DNA from: CAYMPW01 sp964558505
GTDB lineage: Archaea; Thermoplasmatota; Thermoplasmata; Methanomassiliicoccales; Methanomethylophilaceae
Reading direction: 5' to 3'
Length of the DNA stretch: 41,774 bases
NCBI GenBank assembly: GCA_964558505.1
Contig: CAZLEI010000010.1
Coordinates: 1-41,774, forward strand
Shown here: piece by piece, positions 17,407 through 25,683 of the stretch
How positions within the stretch are numbered: the first letter of the stretch is position 1
Layout: each line of letters begins with the position of its first letter
Translations under genes and position numbers: made by a program
The notes under the pieces: model-generated
Database searches by the model: none
Told to the model about the DNA's origin: nothing
What the model saw: the letters and a program-made list of their open reading frames with translations, nothing else

Positions 17407-20400
17407 ATGCTGGGCCGTAAGAGGAAGCAGGATGAGGAGAATGACGAAACCGCCGGTTCCCAATCCGAAGAGGTGCAGATAGATCCGGAGATACTCGAAA
17501 AGGCTTACAATCTGGACAGTTTGAACGCCGTCAAGAAAGAAGCTGCCACGAGGTTCTTTGTCACCTACAAGGATCAGGCGCACATCCTGGATCTCATAAA
17601 GGTTTCTTTGGAAGCGAAGAGCGCTCCGTCGAGGAACATCATACACGGAGCGATAACCTCTGTGGCCACCACCCATCCGCATTGCCTCAGGGAGCTCATC
17701 GTGCATCCCGAGTACGGGCCGATCTTCGAAGTGTCCAGGCAGGTGCGTTTGGACATGAGGGGCTGCGAGCACGCGGTCAGCATCAGGGATGTCGAGGCAT
17801 TGTGCGAGGCCGGCCATATCCGCTGCCTCGAGATCGCCATCGAGATCTGCAAGAACGACACGATGATACTGATGAACTGCCTCCCGTTCCTGTTGACAGC
17901 ATCCGCGAAGTATCCGGCGATCAACAAGACGGCCGTGGAGATGCTGTCCAAAGCCAATGTGGGGACGAACGAGATCGCCATCATGCGCGCAGAGGCCGGA
18001 CGCCGTCAGGGGCCGGATCGCCCTCCATACGAAATAGACGAGATATTCGCAACGCTGGTCAAGAACAACTCCGAATCCTTCGGCGAGGACGACCTGAAGA
18101 TCCTGATGAAAGCGGGACCGCGCACCGCCCAAGTGATCATCACGGTGATGAAGAACCGCGGGATAGTGACGGGGGTCCTCGACGCCATGGACAGTCAGGA
18201 CATGGAGATCAAGACCAAGGCGAAGATCGCGCTGATGTCCACCAACACGACGGACCCTAAGGCGTTGGCGGCCTGCATAGGGGACGACAACGACATCAAC
18301 GAATGGTGCCTGTCACAGCTGTCGAAGCTCCTCAACAACATCGATGCCAGATACGCGATCCTGTCGATGGTGAAGGACGGCGACGAGCTCCTGAGCAAGA
18401 AGGCGGCGGAGGTCCTCGTCAACGGTCCGCCGTGCACGGACATGTCGTATCTGGTGGAATCCTCTCTCTGCGGCCGCGACCAGAAGCTGTACCAGTCTTC
18501 CCTGGGGATCATGGGGAAGATCTGCGTTTCTATGAAGAACTCCGAGCAGGTTCGCACGAAGACCGCCAAGGCCATGATGTCCGTCGTCGTCAAGAGCGAC
18601 GGCGAGGTGCAGAAGTACGCCAGCGCGGTATTCTCGAAGGTATGCGGCCCTATGGCGTTGAATCTGCTGGATTACATCTCATCCCCCAACAAGGCCGTGC
18701 GGGTGACCATGCTAAGGTCCATGGGCGACAATCCGCCTCCCGCGGCCGTGGCCGCGGCATCCAGAAGCGCTTACCCGGAGGTTCAGAAATGGGCCCTGTC
18801 CAAGATGCGCCGCACCCCGGAGGATCTGGCCATGTGCGCTTCCAACCTGGGAGGGTCGGACGATACTTACAAAGTGTCTATCCTGGAAGTGTACGGGGCG
18901 GACATGCTGAAGTACGCCGACGATTCCGGGAAGAACGTGTTCGCCGATCCGGTGGTTCTCCTGTGCAGGTCGCAGTCGCCCGAGGTCCGCGCGGCGGCAC
19001 TTGCCGCCGTTGCAGAGGTGGGGTTCAAGGCCGCAGACCAGGGTGTCACCGCCGGGCTCGACGATCCGGATCCCGCAGTCCGTGCGGCGGCGGTATCGGC
19101 ATCGAAGACGGTGCTCCGCGATCCGGCCGTGGTGCAGAAGGCCCTCGACGATCCGGATCCGAGGGTCAGGTCCGAGGGGGCGACTCTCGCCACGATATTC
19201 GAGACGGAAGAATCAATATCGGTGCTGCAGAAGTTGCTGAGAGACGACGACGCTTTCGTGGCGTACCATTCCGTGACGGCGTTGGGCGTCATGGGCGACG
19301 CGTCGTCGATAGGCGACATGAAGGCGCTCTTGAAGAGCAAGAACCCGCTCGTCCGGGCAGGCGCCATCAGGGCAATCGGCCTGATAGGGGATCCGGTGGC
19401 GATGGAACTCGCCGCGGACCACGCATCGGACGAAAGCGAGAATGTCAAGAGATGGGCGCTGTGGACGGCGGCCCAGACCTCATCGCCCGCCCATCTGGAC
19501 GAGATGTTCGAGTACTTGGGCAATCTGGATCCGGAGGATGACGACGGCAAAAAGTCCGATAAAGAGCTGTGCGTGGATGCCAGCATCGACGATTCCCCGC
19601 TTCTTTACGCCATCGCGAAGTACCTCGAGAGGATCGGCAACAGGTCCAGGGACGAGAACACCACGCGCGCAGGCAACGTATCGGTGGCGAAGGCCCTCAA
19701 GGCGGCCGTCGGGAGGTCCAGCGAGAATTTCGGGACCATAGTCAACAGTGCGGTCTCGCCCGGGTTCCTGGAGAAGAAGGGCAACCTGTCGCTCGGCCTG
19801 TCCATACCGGACCCCATAGAGCTGAACATAATGCAGGATGTGGACGGCGTATTGCTGGAGAACAAGAACCCGTTCACCGTTGTGATCAGCGAGGTGTCCA
19901 CGAAAACGCTCGATCACATCGCCGTATCTTACAATGAGACGGTATCGGTGCCGCCTCACTCTTCGGCATCGGTCATGATGAGCGTGTTGAGCAAATCGCA
20001 GGGGACCCTTCCGGTAATCCTCCACTTCTCCGTCTCCTATCTGGGGGTCAAGGAGGACCAGGACATAACGACATCCATCAACGTGATCGACAAGAACGAT
20101 ACCGCGGTATCCGTCAGGAGGAGGAGCGCACCGGGCGACGACAACTGGATGGAGCTGTACGACGACCTGGGCGTCATAGGCATCGGAGGGATGGCGGTGG
20201 TCCACAAAGTGGTCTCGAAGGGCGACAACAAGATATACGCCCTGAAGACCCCCAAGGACGACGTCGACGGCGACCAGACTCGCGTGGAGGACACTGCCGC
20301 GACAGACCGCTTCATCGACGAGATGAAGACGTGGATGGAGGTGACCGAGAGGAAGCCCCGTGCCGCAGTCAGGATACTGAAGGTCGGAAGGGCCCCGTCG

Positions 20401-20955
20401 GCGTGGATGCTCATGGAGCTTGCCACGGAATCGTTGGCGGACAGGCTGACCAGGGGGATCGACATCGACGAGGCCGTCGAGATATCATGCAAGGTGTTGG
20501 ATTCCCTCTACAGCATCCACGAGATCGGCATCTGCCATTCCGATGTGAAACCGGCCAACATAATGATGGTGGAAGGAAGATGGAAGCTGTCGGATTTCGG
20601 CATCGCCAACACCACCGCCGCCGAAGGGATGTTGAGGTACGGGACGCCCATGTACTCGTCGCCGGAACAGGCCAGCGGAGGGGAGCCCACCGCCGAGAGC
20701 GACGTGTGGCAGGCGGCGATAATGACATATCAGCTGATGACGGGCCGGCTCCCCTACGGCGACGACGGCGACTGGTCCAAGAACGGCACTTACGAGAAAG
20801 TTGTGAAGACCGGGCCGGACTTCTCCGGCATCCCCGAGGAGTACGCGGACGTCCTCCGCCGTGCGACCGATAAGGACCCGGCCAACCGTCCGAGCGCCAG
20901 CGACTTCCGCCAGGACCTGGACGATGTGAGGTCCGCATCGAGGAATGGCGCCTGA
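17407..20955 (+). CDS. HEAT-repeat Ser/Thr protein kinase
   Basis: 1182 residues. After an acidic N-terminus comes a long all-helical region; residues of about 520-695 are clear HEAT repeats (SPEVRAAALAAVAEVG, DPAVRAAAV, NPLVRAGAIRAIGLIGD). Residues of about 790-900 look like an Ig/CARDB-type beta sandwich. The C-terminal 270 residues are a Hanks-type kinase: glycine loop GIGGMAVV near 925, ATP-binding Lys in YALKTP near 945, catalytic loop HSDVKPANI near 1043 (HSD in place of HRD), DFG near 1062, and SPEQ in place of APE. All catalytic residues are present, so it should be active. No membrane helix is seen. The PP2C gene starts inside its stop codon (TGATG), so kinase and phosphatase are made together and probably act on the same targets. 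Confidence 0.9.
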   Translation: MLGRKRKQDEENDETAGSQSEEVQIDPEILEKAYNLDSLNAVKKEAATRFFVTYKDQAHILDLIKVSLEAKSAPSRNIIHGAITSVATTHPHCLRELIVHPEYGPIFEVSRQVRLDMRGCEHAVSIRDVEALCEAGHIRCLEIAIEICKNDTMILMNCLPFLLTASAKYPAINKTAVEMLSKANVGTNEIAIMRAEAGRRQGPDRPPYEIDEIFATLVKNNSESFGEDDLKILMKAGPRTAQVIITVMKNRGIVTGVLDAMDSQDMEIKTKAKIALMSTNTTDPKALAACIGDDNDINEWCLSQLSKLLNNIDARYAILSMVKDGDELLSKKAAEVLVNGPPCTDMSYLVESSLCGRDQKLYQSSLGIMGKICVSMKNSEQVRTKTAKAMMSVVVKSDGEVQKYASAVFSKVCGPMALNLLDYISSPNKAVRVTMLRSMGDNPPPAAVAAASRSAYPEVQKWALSKMRRTPEDLAMCASNLGGSDDTYKVSILEVYGADMLKYADDSGKNVFADPVVLLCRSQSPEVRAAALAAVAEVGFKAADQGVTAGLDDPDPAVRAAAVSASKTVLRDPAVVQKALDDPDPRVRSEGATLATIFETEESISVLQKLLRDDDAFVAYHSVTALGVMGDASSIGDMKALLKSKNPLVRAGAIRAIGLIGDPVAMELAADHASDESENVKRWALWTAAQTSSPAHLDEMFEYLGNLDPEDDDGKKSDKELCVDASIDDSPLLYAIAKYLERIGNRSRDENTTRAGNVSVAKALKAAVGRSSENFGTIVNSAVSPGFLEKKGNLSLGLSIPDPIELNIMQDVDGVLLENKNPFTVVISEVSTKTLDHIAVSYNETVSVPPHSSASVMMSVLSKSQGTLPVILHFSVSYLGVKEDQDITTSINVIDKNDTAVSVRRRSAPGDDNWMELYDDLGVIGIGGMAVVHKVVSKGDNKIYALKTPKDDVDGDQTRVEDTAATDRFIDEMKTWMEVTERKPRAAVRILKVGRAPSAWMLMELATESLADRLTRGIDIDEAVEISCKVLDSLYSIHEIGICHSDVKPANIMMVEGRWKLSDFGIANTTAAEGMLRYGTPMYSSPEQASGGEPTAESDVWQAAIMTYQLMTGRLPYGDDGDWSKNGTYEKVVKTGPDFSGIPEEYADVLRRATDKDPANRPSASDFRQDLDDVRSASRNGA

Positions 20956-21716
20956 TGCCGAACCCCGATCGCGCATCCGGGGCCCTCGAAGGGCCCGGTA
21001 TGCTGGTGGAGTGGATGACCGAGGTCGGCACCCGTAAGAGCAATCAGGACATGGTCGGAGCCGCTGTATGCTCGGAAGGGATATGGAAGGTCTCCATGTC
21101 CGGCAGGGACGACATCGCGATCGAGTCGGAGCAGGGCGGGGAGATCTCGATAGCCGTCTTGGCGGACGGCGTCGGAGGCGTGCCGAGGGGGGACGAGGCC
21201 AGCAGCGCCGCGGTGGACAGCGTGCTGAACACGATCGTGAAAGCGGTGATATCCGAGGATGACGCCGAGGACCTGCTGAGGTTCGCCGTACTCACCGCCA
21301 ACATGGCGGTGAGGGCGCTGTCGGGGCCGTTCACCACGCTCGTCATGGCGGCGGTGTTGGACGGGCGCGCGTTCATATGCCATTCGGGGGACAGCAGATG
21401 CTATGCGTTGGCGGAGAAGTCGGTATGGAGGACAAGGGATCATTCCACGGTCGAACAGCAGGACGGCTGGGATTTCGAAGGAGGCGGAGGCGGACCGTTG
21501 ACATCATGTCTGGGACAGCTTGATTGCGGAGCGGAGGTCGTCGATATCGGATGCAGATGGAAGACGCTGCTCCTGACGTCGGACGGATACCACGGCGTGT
21601 TCGAGACGTTCACCGTGGCCTCCAACATCGACGATCCATTGGAAGCCATGGTCGCCGACGCGGGTGCGCGCGGGTCCAACGACAACATATCCGTCGTGCG
21701 CATCCGCAGGCAGTGA
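20955..21716 (+). CDS. PP2C-type (PPM) protein phosphatase
   Basis: 253 residues, the size of a minimal bacterial-type PPM phosphatase. Metal-binding and catalytic motifs are intact: GTRKSNQDMVG near residue 25, the DGVGG motif in LADGVGGVPRGDEAS near 70, HSGDSRCY near 138, LLTSDGYHGVFE near 205, and GSNDNISVVRI at the end. It removes phosphate from Ser/Thr, presumably reversing the kinase encoded just upstream, with which it shares a 1-nt stop/start overlap. Its TGA directly abuts the stop of the convergent gene at 21717 within a TGATCA palindrome. Confidence 0.92.
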   Translation: MPNPDRASGALEGPGMLVEWMTEVGTRKSNQDMVGAAVCSEGIWKVSMSGRDDIAIESEQGGEISIAVLADGVGGVPRGDEASSAAVDSVLNTIVKAVISEDDAEDLLRFAVLTANMAVRALSGPFTTLVMAAVLDGRAFICHSGDSRCYALAEKSVWRTRDHSTVEQQDGWDFEGGGGGPLTSCLGQLDCGAEVVDIGCRWKTLLLTSDGYHGVFETFTVASNIDDPLEAMVADAGARGSNDNISVVRIRRQ

Positions 21717-22553
21717 TCAGACATCGTATATCTTGATGAACAGGGCATTGCCGACGGAGATGTCGGATTGGTACGGAAGGGGTTCGAAGCATCCGTTCTT
21801 GCAGGGTGTGCTGCCAATGCGCACGTACCCTTCGCTGGTGTTGTCGGAATAGACGTACAGCGCCTTGCCGATCCTGAAGATGAACACGGGCTTGCGCGAT
21901 ATGCGCTTGTCGTATTCCGTCTGGCTCGAACGCCTGTACTCGGTGCCGTTCTTGGCCGTGATGGCCAAGGTGTTGTTCCCGTCTATGACGATGCGCCTGA
22001 TGACGATGAACTCCCTCAGACGGAACACTATCGGGTCGAGGCCCAGGTATGTGGCCTTGGTGTTGGGTTTGCCCTGGGTGATGTTGACGGAGCCAGTCGT
22101 CCTGATGTCCTTGCCCTCCAGGGAGTCCTCGCTTCCGGTGACATCGCCCGTGGAGTAGATGCTGTTCTTGCGCTTCAGGGCTATCACGCCCTCGGTCTCC
22201 GCTTCCAGCTCCAGTTCTCTGAGGAGCTTCTCGCCTCTTTTGATGAGGTCGGCCCTCGAAGGGCCGTCAGACGGATGTTTACCGATCTCGGGAGGCACAG
22301 GTGTCTGTGCAGGCTCGGCGGTAACGGCGGGGGCCGGCCGGGAAGTGGGCGCAGGTGCGGGCGCGTCGGCAGCTTGGGCGGTCTCCGGAACCGCAGGATC
22401 CCCGGTGCGGTCCGCGGCAGGCACGCCGAATTCATCCCTCATGATCTGCTCTGTCCTCTTCTTCGAGAACAAGGCAGCATAGCGTTCGGCCGCGGCATTG
22501 CAATCAGGTATCGGAGTGCTCTGTGATCCATCTTCCAAGGTGACACCAGCCAC
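21717..22553 (-). CDS. Hypothetical protein with possible C-terminal FHA-like domain
   Basis: About 278 residues. Residues of about 50-95 are an Ala/Pro-rich flexible linker; 95-125 form a charged helix; the C-terminal 150 residues are beta-rich. The last 60 residues (VYSDNTSEGYVRIGS, then SDISVGNALFIKIYDV) resemble the strand pattern of an FHA phosphothreonine-binding domain, which would suit a kinase/phosphatase locus. This is pattern reading, and the canonical GR and SxxH positions are not clear. The start is uncertain: GTG 22553 is the first start codon after an in-frame stop, but coding-like sequence continues upstream without a start codon. A TATA-like element lies at 22604-22611. Confidence 0.65.
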   Translation of the reverse strand: MAGVTLEDGSQSTPIPDCNAAAERYAALFSKKRTEQIMRDEFGVPAADRTGDPAVPETAQAADAPAPAPTSRPAPAVTAEPAQTPVPPEIGKHPSDGPSRADLIKRGEKLLRELELEAETEGVIALKRKNSIYSTGDVTGSEDSLEGKDIRTTGSVNITQGKPNTKATYLGLDPIVFRLREFIVIRRIVIDGNNTLAITAKNGTEYRRSSQTEYDKRISRKPVFIFRIGKALYVYSDNTSEGYVRIGSTPCKNGCFEPLPYQSDISVGNALFIKIYDV

Positions 22554-22603
22554 ATCAAATGGCCCGTAAGGCTCGTATGATGTTGCTCCGTATCGCAGTT
22601 CGA

Positions 22604-22611
22604 ATATATTT
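22604..22611 (-). promoter_or_regulatory. Possible TATA box for the FHA-like gene
   Basis: Reads AAATATAT on the minus strand. Predicted initiation near 22581 gives a leader of about 28 nt to the GTG at 22553, with no clear ribosome site. Confidence 0.4.
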
Positions 22612-22710
22612 GAGATCGGGCATGAATCTGCGACGGAAGGCGGATCGCTGGTTCAAAACAGGTTCGATGCAGGTTTTGGAACCGAAGGAGATGCATCCGG
22701 AAACCGGACA

Positions 22711-22718
22711 ATTATATC
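22711..22718 (+). promoter_or_regulatory. Possible TATA box of the coiled-coil membrane-protein operon
   Basis: ATTATATC, predicting initiation near 22740 and a leader of about 65 nt that ends with the strong ribosome site at 22794-22800. In-frame GTG/TTG/ATG codons at 22719-22731 would lie before the transcription start. Confidence 0.4.
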
Positions 22719-22793
22719 GTGTTGTTACGTATGATTTTATTACATACGACAGCGATACGGCACTCATGGCGACACCGTGGATGTCAGCAGATC

Positions 22794-22800
22794 GGAGGGG
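22794..22800 (+). promoter_or_regulatory. Strong ribosome binding site before an ATT codon
   Basis: GGAGGGG followed by a 5-nt spacer (TAGGC) and then ATT TCT GAA. No ATG, GTG or TTG in the open frame lies at a suitable distance, so this site argues for initiation at ATT 22806. Confidence 0.5.
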
Positions 22801-22805
22801 TAGGC

Positions 22806-24926
22806 ATTTCTGAAGACACAGGCACGATTCAGAGCATCCAATCGACTGTAAAGGACATGAATGCGAAAGTTCAAGCGATGAAGGACGACATGGTCAAGGT
22901 CCAGTCCAACATGGTCCATGTAAAGACAGAAGTGACATCCCTCTCTTCAGAGTTGGATTCGCTATCCAGAAGTTTCACCAATTTCATGAAAATCTCCGAG
23001 GGCCGTCACCATCTGTCCCTGGCCGAAACGCGCATCATCAAGATCCGCCAGGAACTGGAGATCAAGTTCGGGCATTATGCCGAGATACGCAGGACCACCA
23101 CCGGCATCCTCCAGGCAACAGACGTTGGGATCATCCGTTCATCCACGATCAAGAACGTGACCGAAGAACTGATGATCACCACTCCGAATTATTGGCTGGC
23201 ACCGTGTCTGGTCGCCTTGTCTGCATGGATATCGGACGAGCAGGAACTGTCCGTCAAGGCGTTGGAAGAAGGGTTCCGCAGGGATCCGGAGAAAACATCG
23301 CTGTTGTTCGCGCTCATATGCCGCCGTGCCCAAAGGGACGTTCCGGCGCAGAAGTGGCTCCATCAGTATCTCGAGAATCAGGATGCCACAGATCTCGATT
23401 ACAAATGCATCGTTATAATCGACGCGTTCACCGCGGGGCTTTTCGGCCCCGATGCCGGCGAGGTCGGGAACACCCTGTCCAACTGGGTCAGCGATCTGGA
23501 ATCCCAATCCGGATTCAAAGAGAGGCAGATCGAACGCTGGGCGGCGGCATTCTACGCCATGCGCCGTCCGACTCCCGAATCGGATTTCCCGCAGATCTCG
23601 GCGTTCAGCCCCACATGGCCGGAGGTGGCCAGCAGCATGGAGGTGGCGCGCCTTCACAAGACCGTCCTGGGATTCTTCGGGAACATATTCAGCAACCCTG
23701 GTTCGAAAGCCGCCATAAACAAACGCCTCGATGAGATACTGGATAGTCTGGTGTCCAATTTCGATGAAGAGGAATTGCCGTTAAGGGTCGAGGAGAGGCG
23801 GAATCAGCTCATCATAGATTTCGACGGGGACAAGGAAAGGGCCGACAAGATCATGGAGGAAGAGGAGAAGGCCATGGAGACGCACAAGGATTTCATGCGC
23901 CTCCTCACAGATGCCGCCATGAGGCCGAAGACGACACATTCCAGCGTGACCACGCAGAAATTCGCCATAGTGAAGTCGAAGAAATGGATCATCGAAACCT
24001 ACAAGGAACTGACGCAGAAGAACAGGTCTCAGGTTCCAGACAGGATACATTTCACCGTGGACACGTATTCGTCCTCCACCAAGGACGGCGGCGACGAGGC
24101 CGATCACAGAAAAGCACTCAACAAACTCATCGATTCGGAGAAAGAGACGGAATTGGCGGCCTACAAGGCAGGGATCGCGGGGATACCCCTGATAGCACTG
24201 GGTCTAATCGCGATAGGGTTCGGCGCCGTCGAGATACTGACCAACGAGGTGATCATGGGGGCCATTCTGTCCGTGCTCGGAGGCATCGGGGCGGTCGCAG
24301 GGTTCCTCAAGATCAAAGGCGTCAACAAGAAGAGGGCGGAGATCGACAGGAAGCACGAGGAGAGGCGTGTCAGGGACCAGGCGGCAGTTTCTGCGTTCCT
24401 GTCCGAAGTCGTGGATTACAGGGAGAAGTTCGCATCCACCGACAAAGGGGCCCAGGACGTCATAGAGTTCATGGAGAACCTGGACGAGGCGTCCATGATA
24501 ATGTCCTCTTTCAAGGAGATAAGGGCGATAGACGTCAAAGAGGCGAAGAGCAAGGGGACATCAGAGTCGATATCCATGGGCAGCATCGGCGAGATAAACA
24601 CCGATGGTCTGAACTTCTCCGAGGCCCCGGCTGTTCCCACGAGGGAGATAAACCTGACCGAAGAGGTCCCGGAGCCCGAGGCGCCCGTCGATGTCGGGGA
24701 CATCAAGACGATAGAGGTCGACGACGCCGACCTGGGGCCGGATCTGGATACGGACGGCGGCGCGGCCGAGATCGAGGACCTCTCGCAGATCGAGGATATA
24801 GACCTCGGCGAGGGCTTGGACCTCGGGGCCGATATCGATCCCGAGGACCTCTCCAGCATTGACGATATAGATCTGGGCGAAGAGACGCCAGCAGATACAG
24901 ATGAGGATAAGAAGGAGGAGATCTGA
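22806..24926 (+). CDS. Coiled-coil membrane protein with acidic C-terminal repeats
   Basis: About 706 residues; family not recognised. N-terminal heptads (about residues 5-65) form a coiled coil; 70-350 are helical and TPR-like; a central charged segment follows. Two hydrophobic helices near residues 465-510 form a hairpin. The C-terminal 130 residues are very acidic and contain near-repeats of DLSxIxDIDLGE. Start choice is difficult: ATT 22806 has an excellent ribosome site; ATG 22857 (MNAKVQAM) is the first ordinary start but would cut into the coiled coil; the frame is open to a GTG at 22719, but that extension looks non-coding. The stop overlaps the ATG of the next gene (TGATG). Confidence 0.75.
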   Translation: MSEDTGTIQSIQSTVKDMNAKVQAMKDDMVKVQSNMVHVKTEVTSLSSELDSLSRSFTNFMKISEGRHHLSLAETRIIKIRQELEIKFGHYAEIRRTTTGILQATDVGIIRSSTIKNVTEELMITTPNYWLAPCLVALSAWISDEQELSVKALEEGFRRDPEKTSLLFALICRRAQRDVPAQKWLHQYLENQDATDLDYKCIVIIDAFTAGLFGPDAGEVGNTLSNWVSDLESQSGFKERQIERWAAAFYAMRRPTPESDFPQISAFSPTWPEVASSMEVARLHKTVLGFFGNIFSNPGSKAAINKRLDEILDSLVSNFDEEELPLRVEERRNQLIIDFDGDKERADKIMEEEEKAMETHKDFMRLLTDAAMRPKTTHSSVTTQKFAIVKSKKWIIETYKELTQKNRSQVPDRIHFTVDTYSSSTKDGGDEADHRKALNKLIDSEKETELAAYKAGIAGIPLIALGLIAIGFGAVEILTNEVIMGAILSVLGGIGAVAGFLKIKGVNKKRAEIDRKHEERRVRDQAAVSAFLSEVVDYREKFASTDKGAQDVIEFMENLDEASMIMSSFKEIRAIDVKEAKSKGTSESISMGSIGEINTDGLNFSEAPAVPTREINLTEEVPEPEAPVDVGDIKTIEVDDADLGPDLDTDGGAAEIEDLSQIEDIDLGEGLDLGADIDPEDLSSIDDIDLGEETPADTDEDKKEEI
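24774..24881 (+). repeat. Imperfect 39-bp direct repeat within a coding region
   Basis: Two related 39-bp copies (24774-24812 and 24843-24881), 69 bp apart start to start, share GAGGACCTCTC and GATATAGA blocks. They encode the DLS-x-I-x-DIDLGE repeat in the acidic tail. This is internal duplication of a protein segment, not a mobile element. Confidence 0.6.
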
Positions 24927-25237
24927 TGGATGATGCACTCGATCTGATGACCGACGACCCGTCGTTCAAGGCATGTCCCGACTGTAAGACGAAATGCAAA
25001 GCGAATGCCAAGTTCTGCAAATCCTGTGGACACACCTTTCCGGCAAGCGAGGCCGCAGGCCCTGCCTCCGCCGGGAGCAACTCGGCCAAGATGCCGGAGA
25101 AGTATGAGCTGGAGGTCGCGGATGACAGCGACATGAATGACGGCGGCGAGTACGTCGCCCCCCCTTCCGTCTTCGCCACAGGACTTCCGGACTGGTCCTT
25201 GGAGCCGACTGAGACGATCCAGAGGAAGAAGAAGTGA
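24926..25237 (+). CDS. Small single zinc-ribbon protein
   Basis: 103 residues. One zinc ribbon lies at about residues 17-36 (CPDCKTKCKANAKFCKSCGH); the rest is low-complexity, acidic and then basic at the very end (RKKK). No membrane segment. AGGAGGAG at 24913-24919 is the ribosome site, and the ATG overlaps the previous stop by 1 nt. It is one of several zinc-ribbon proteins in this neighbourhood and may act as a binding adaptor in the same complex (inference). Confidence 0.75.
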   Translation: MDDALDLMTDDPSFKACPDCKTKCKANAKFCKSCGHTFPASEAAGPASAGSNSAKMPEKYELEVADDSDMNDGGEYVAPPSVFATGLPDWSLEPTETIQRKKK

Positions 25238-25683
25238 CGGAGACGCCGACGACATATCAGAACTGGGTCTGCATACTGAAAGAGCTCAGGGAAGCCGAGA
25301 ACGACGACGAGGTGCTGGAAGCGATGCGCGCGGGCACGATCGTATCTCAGCACGATGTGATAGACCGTGTGTTCCAGAGGCTCGCCGACGTGCTGGACAG
25401 GCGTGTCCTGGATGCAGTCATGGCGTTCGAAGATTCGATCTCCAGATCTTGCGACAGGGAGACGCAGGTCGCGCGTTCGGTGGATGGCCTGGGGGCACAG
25501 TTCCGGTTCATCCATTCTGCGGCGGACATACCCGCCCTGCCGGAAAGGCACAGGGACGCGCTATGTTCCAGGATACGCGAGCAGGCGGATGCGGCGCAGG
25601 CAAGCCTAGAGAAGTCGGCCGAGAGGAACAAATGCCTGGCACGCGTGCTCCGCGATCACAAGGTCAACGATATGCCGGGATGA
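25234..25683 (+). CDS. Small helical hypothetical protein
   Basis: 149 residues, almost entirely predicted helix, charged, without membrane segments or known motifs. The GTG start at 25234 overlaps the stop of the zinc-ribbon gene (GTGA), and its own stop overlaps the ATG of the AAA+ gene (ATGA), so it is translationally locked between them. It may be a subunit or adaptor of the ATPase, by position only. Confidence 0.7.
   Translation: MTETPTTYQNWVCILKELREAENDDEVLEAMRAGTIVSQHDVIDRVFQRLADVLDRRVLDAVMAFEDSISRSCDRETQVARSVDGLGAQFRFIHSAADIPALPERHRDALCSRIREQADAAQASLEKSAERNKCLARVLRDHKVNDMPG

Noticed and set aside
22559..22813. An 84-codon plus-strand frame ending just after the ribosome site of the coiled-coil protein gene
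   Set aside because: Its second half reads somewhat like protein and its end would overlap the ATT start, but it spans the predicted promoters of both flanking genes and has no start signal of its own. A leader peptide cannot be excluded.
25137..25679. N-terminal extension of the AAA+ frame
   Set aside because: This part is the out-of-frame reading of the zinc-ribbon and small helical genes, which have better starts and coupled stops.
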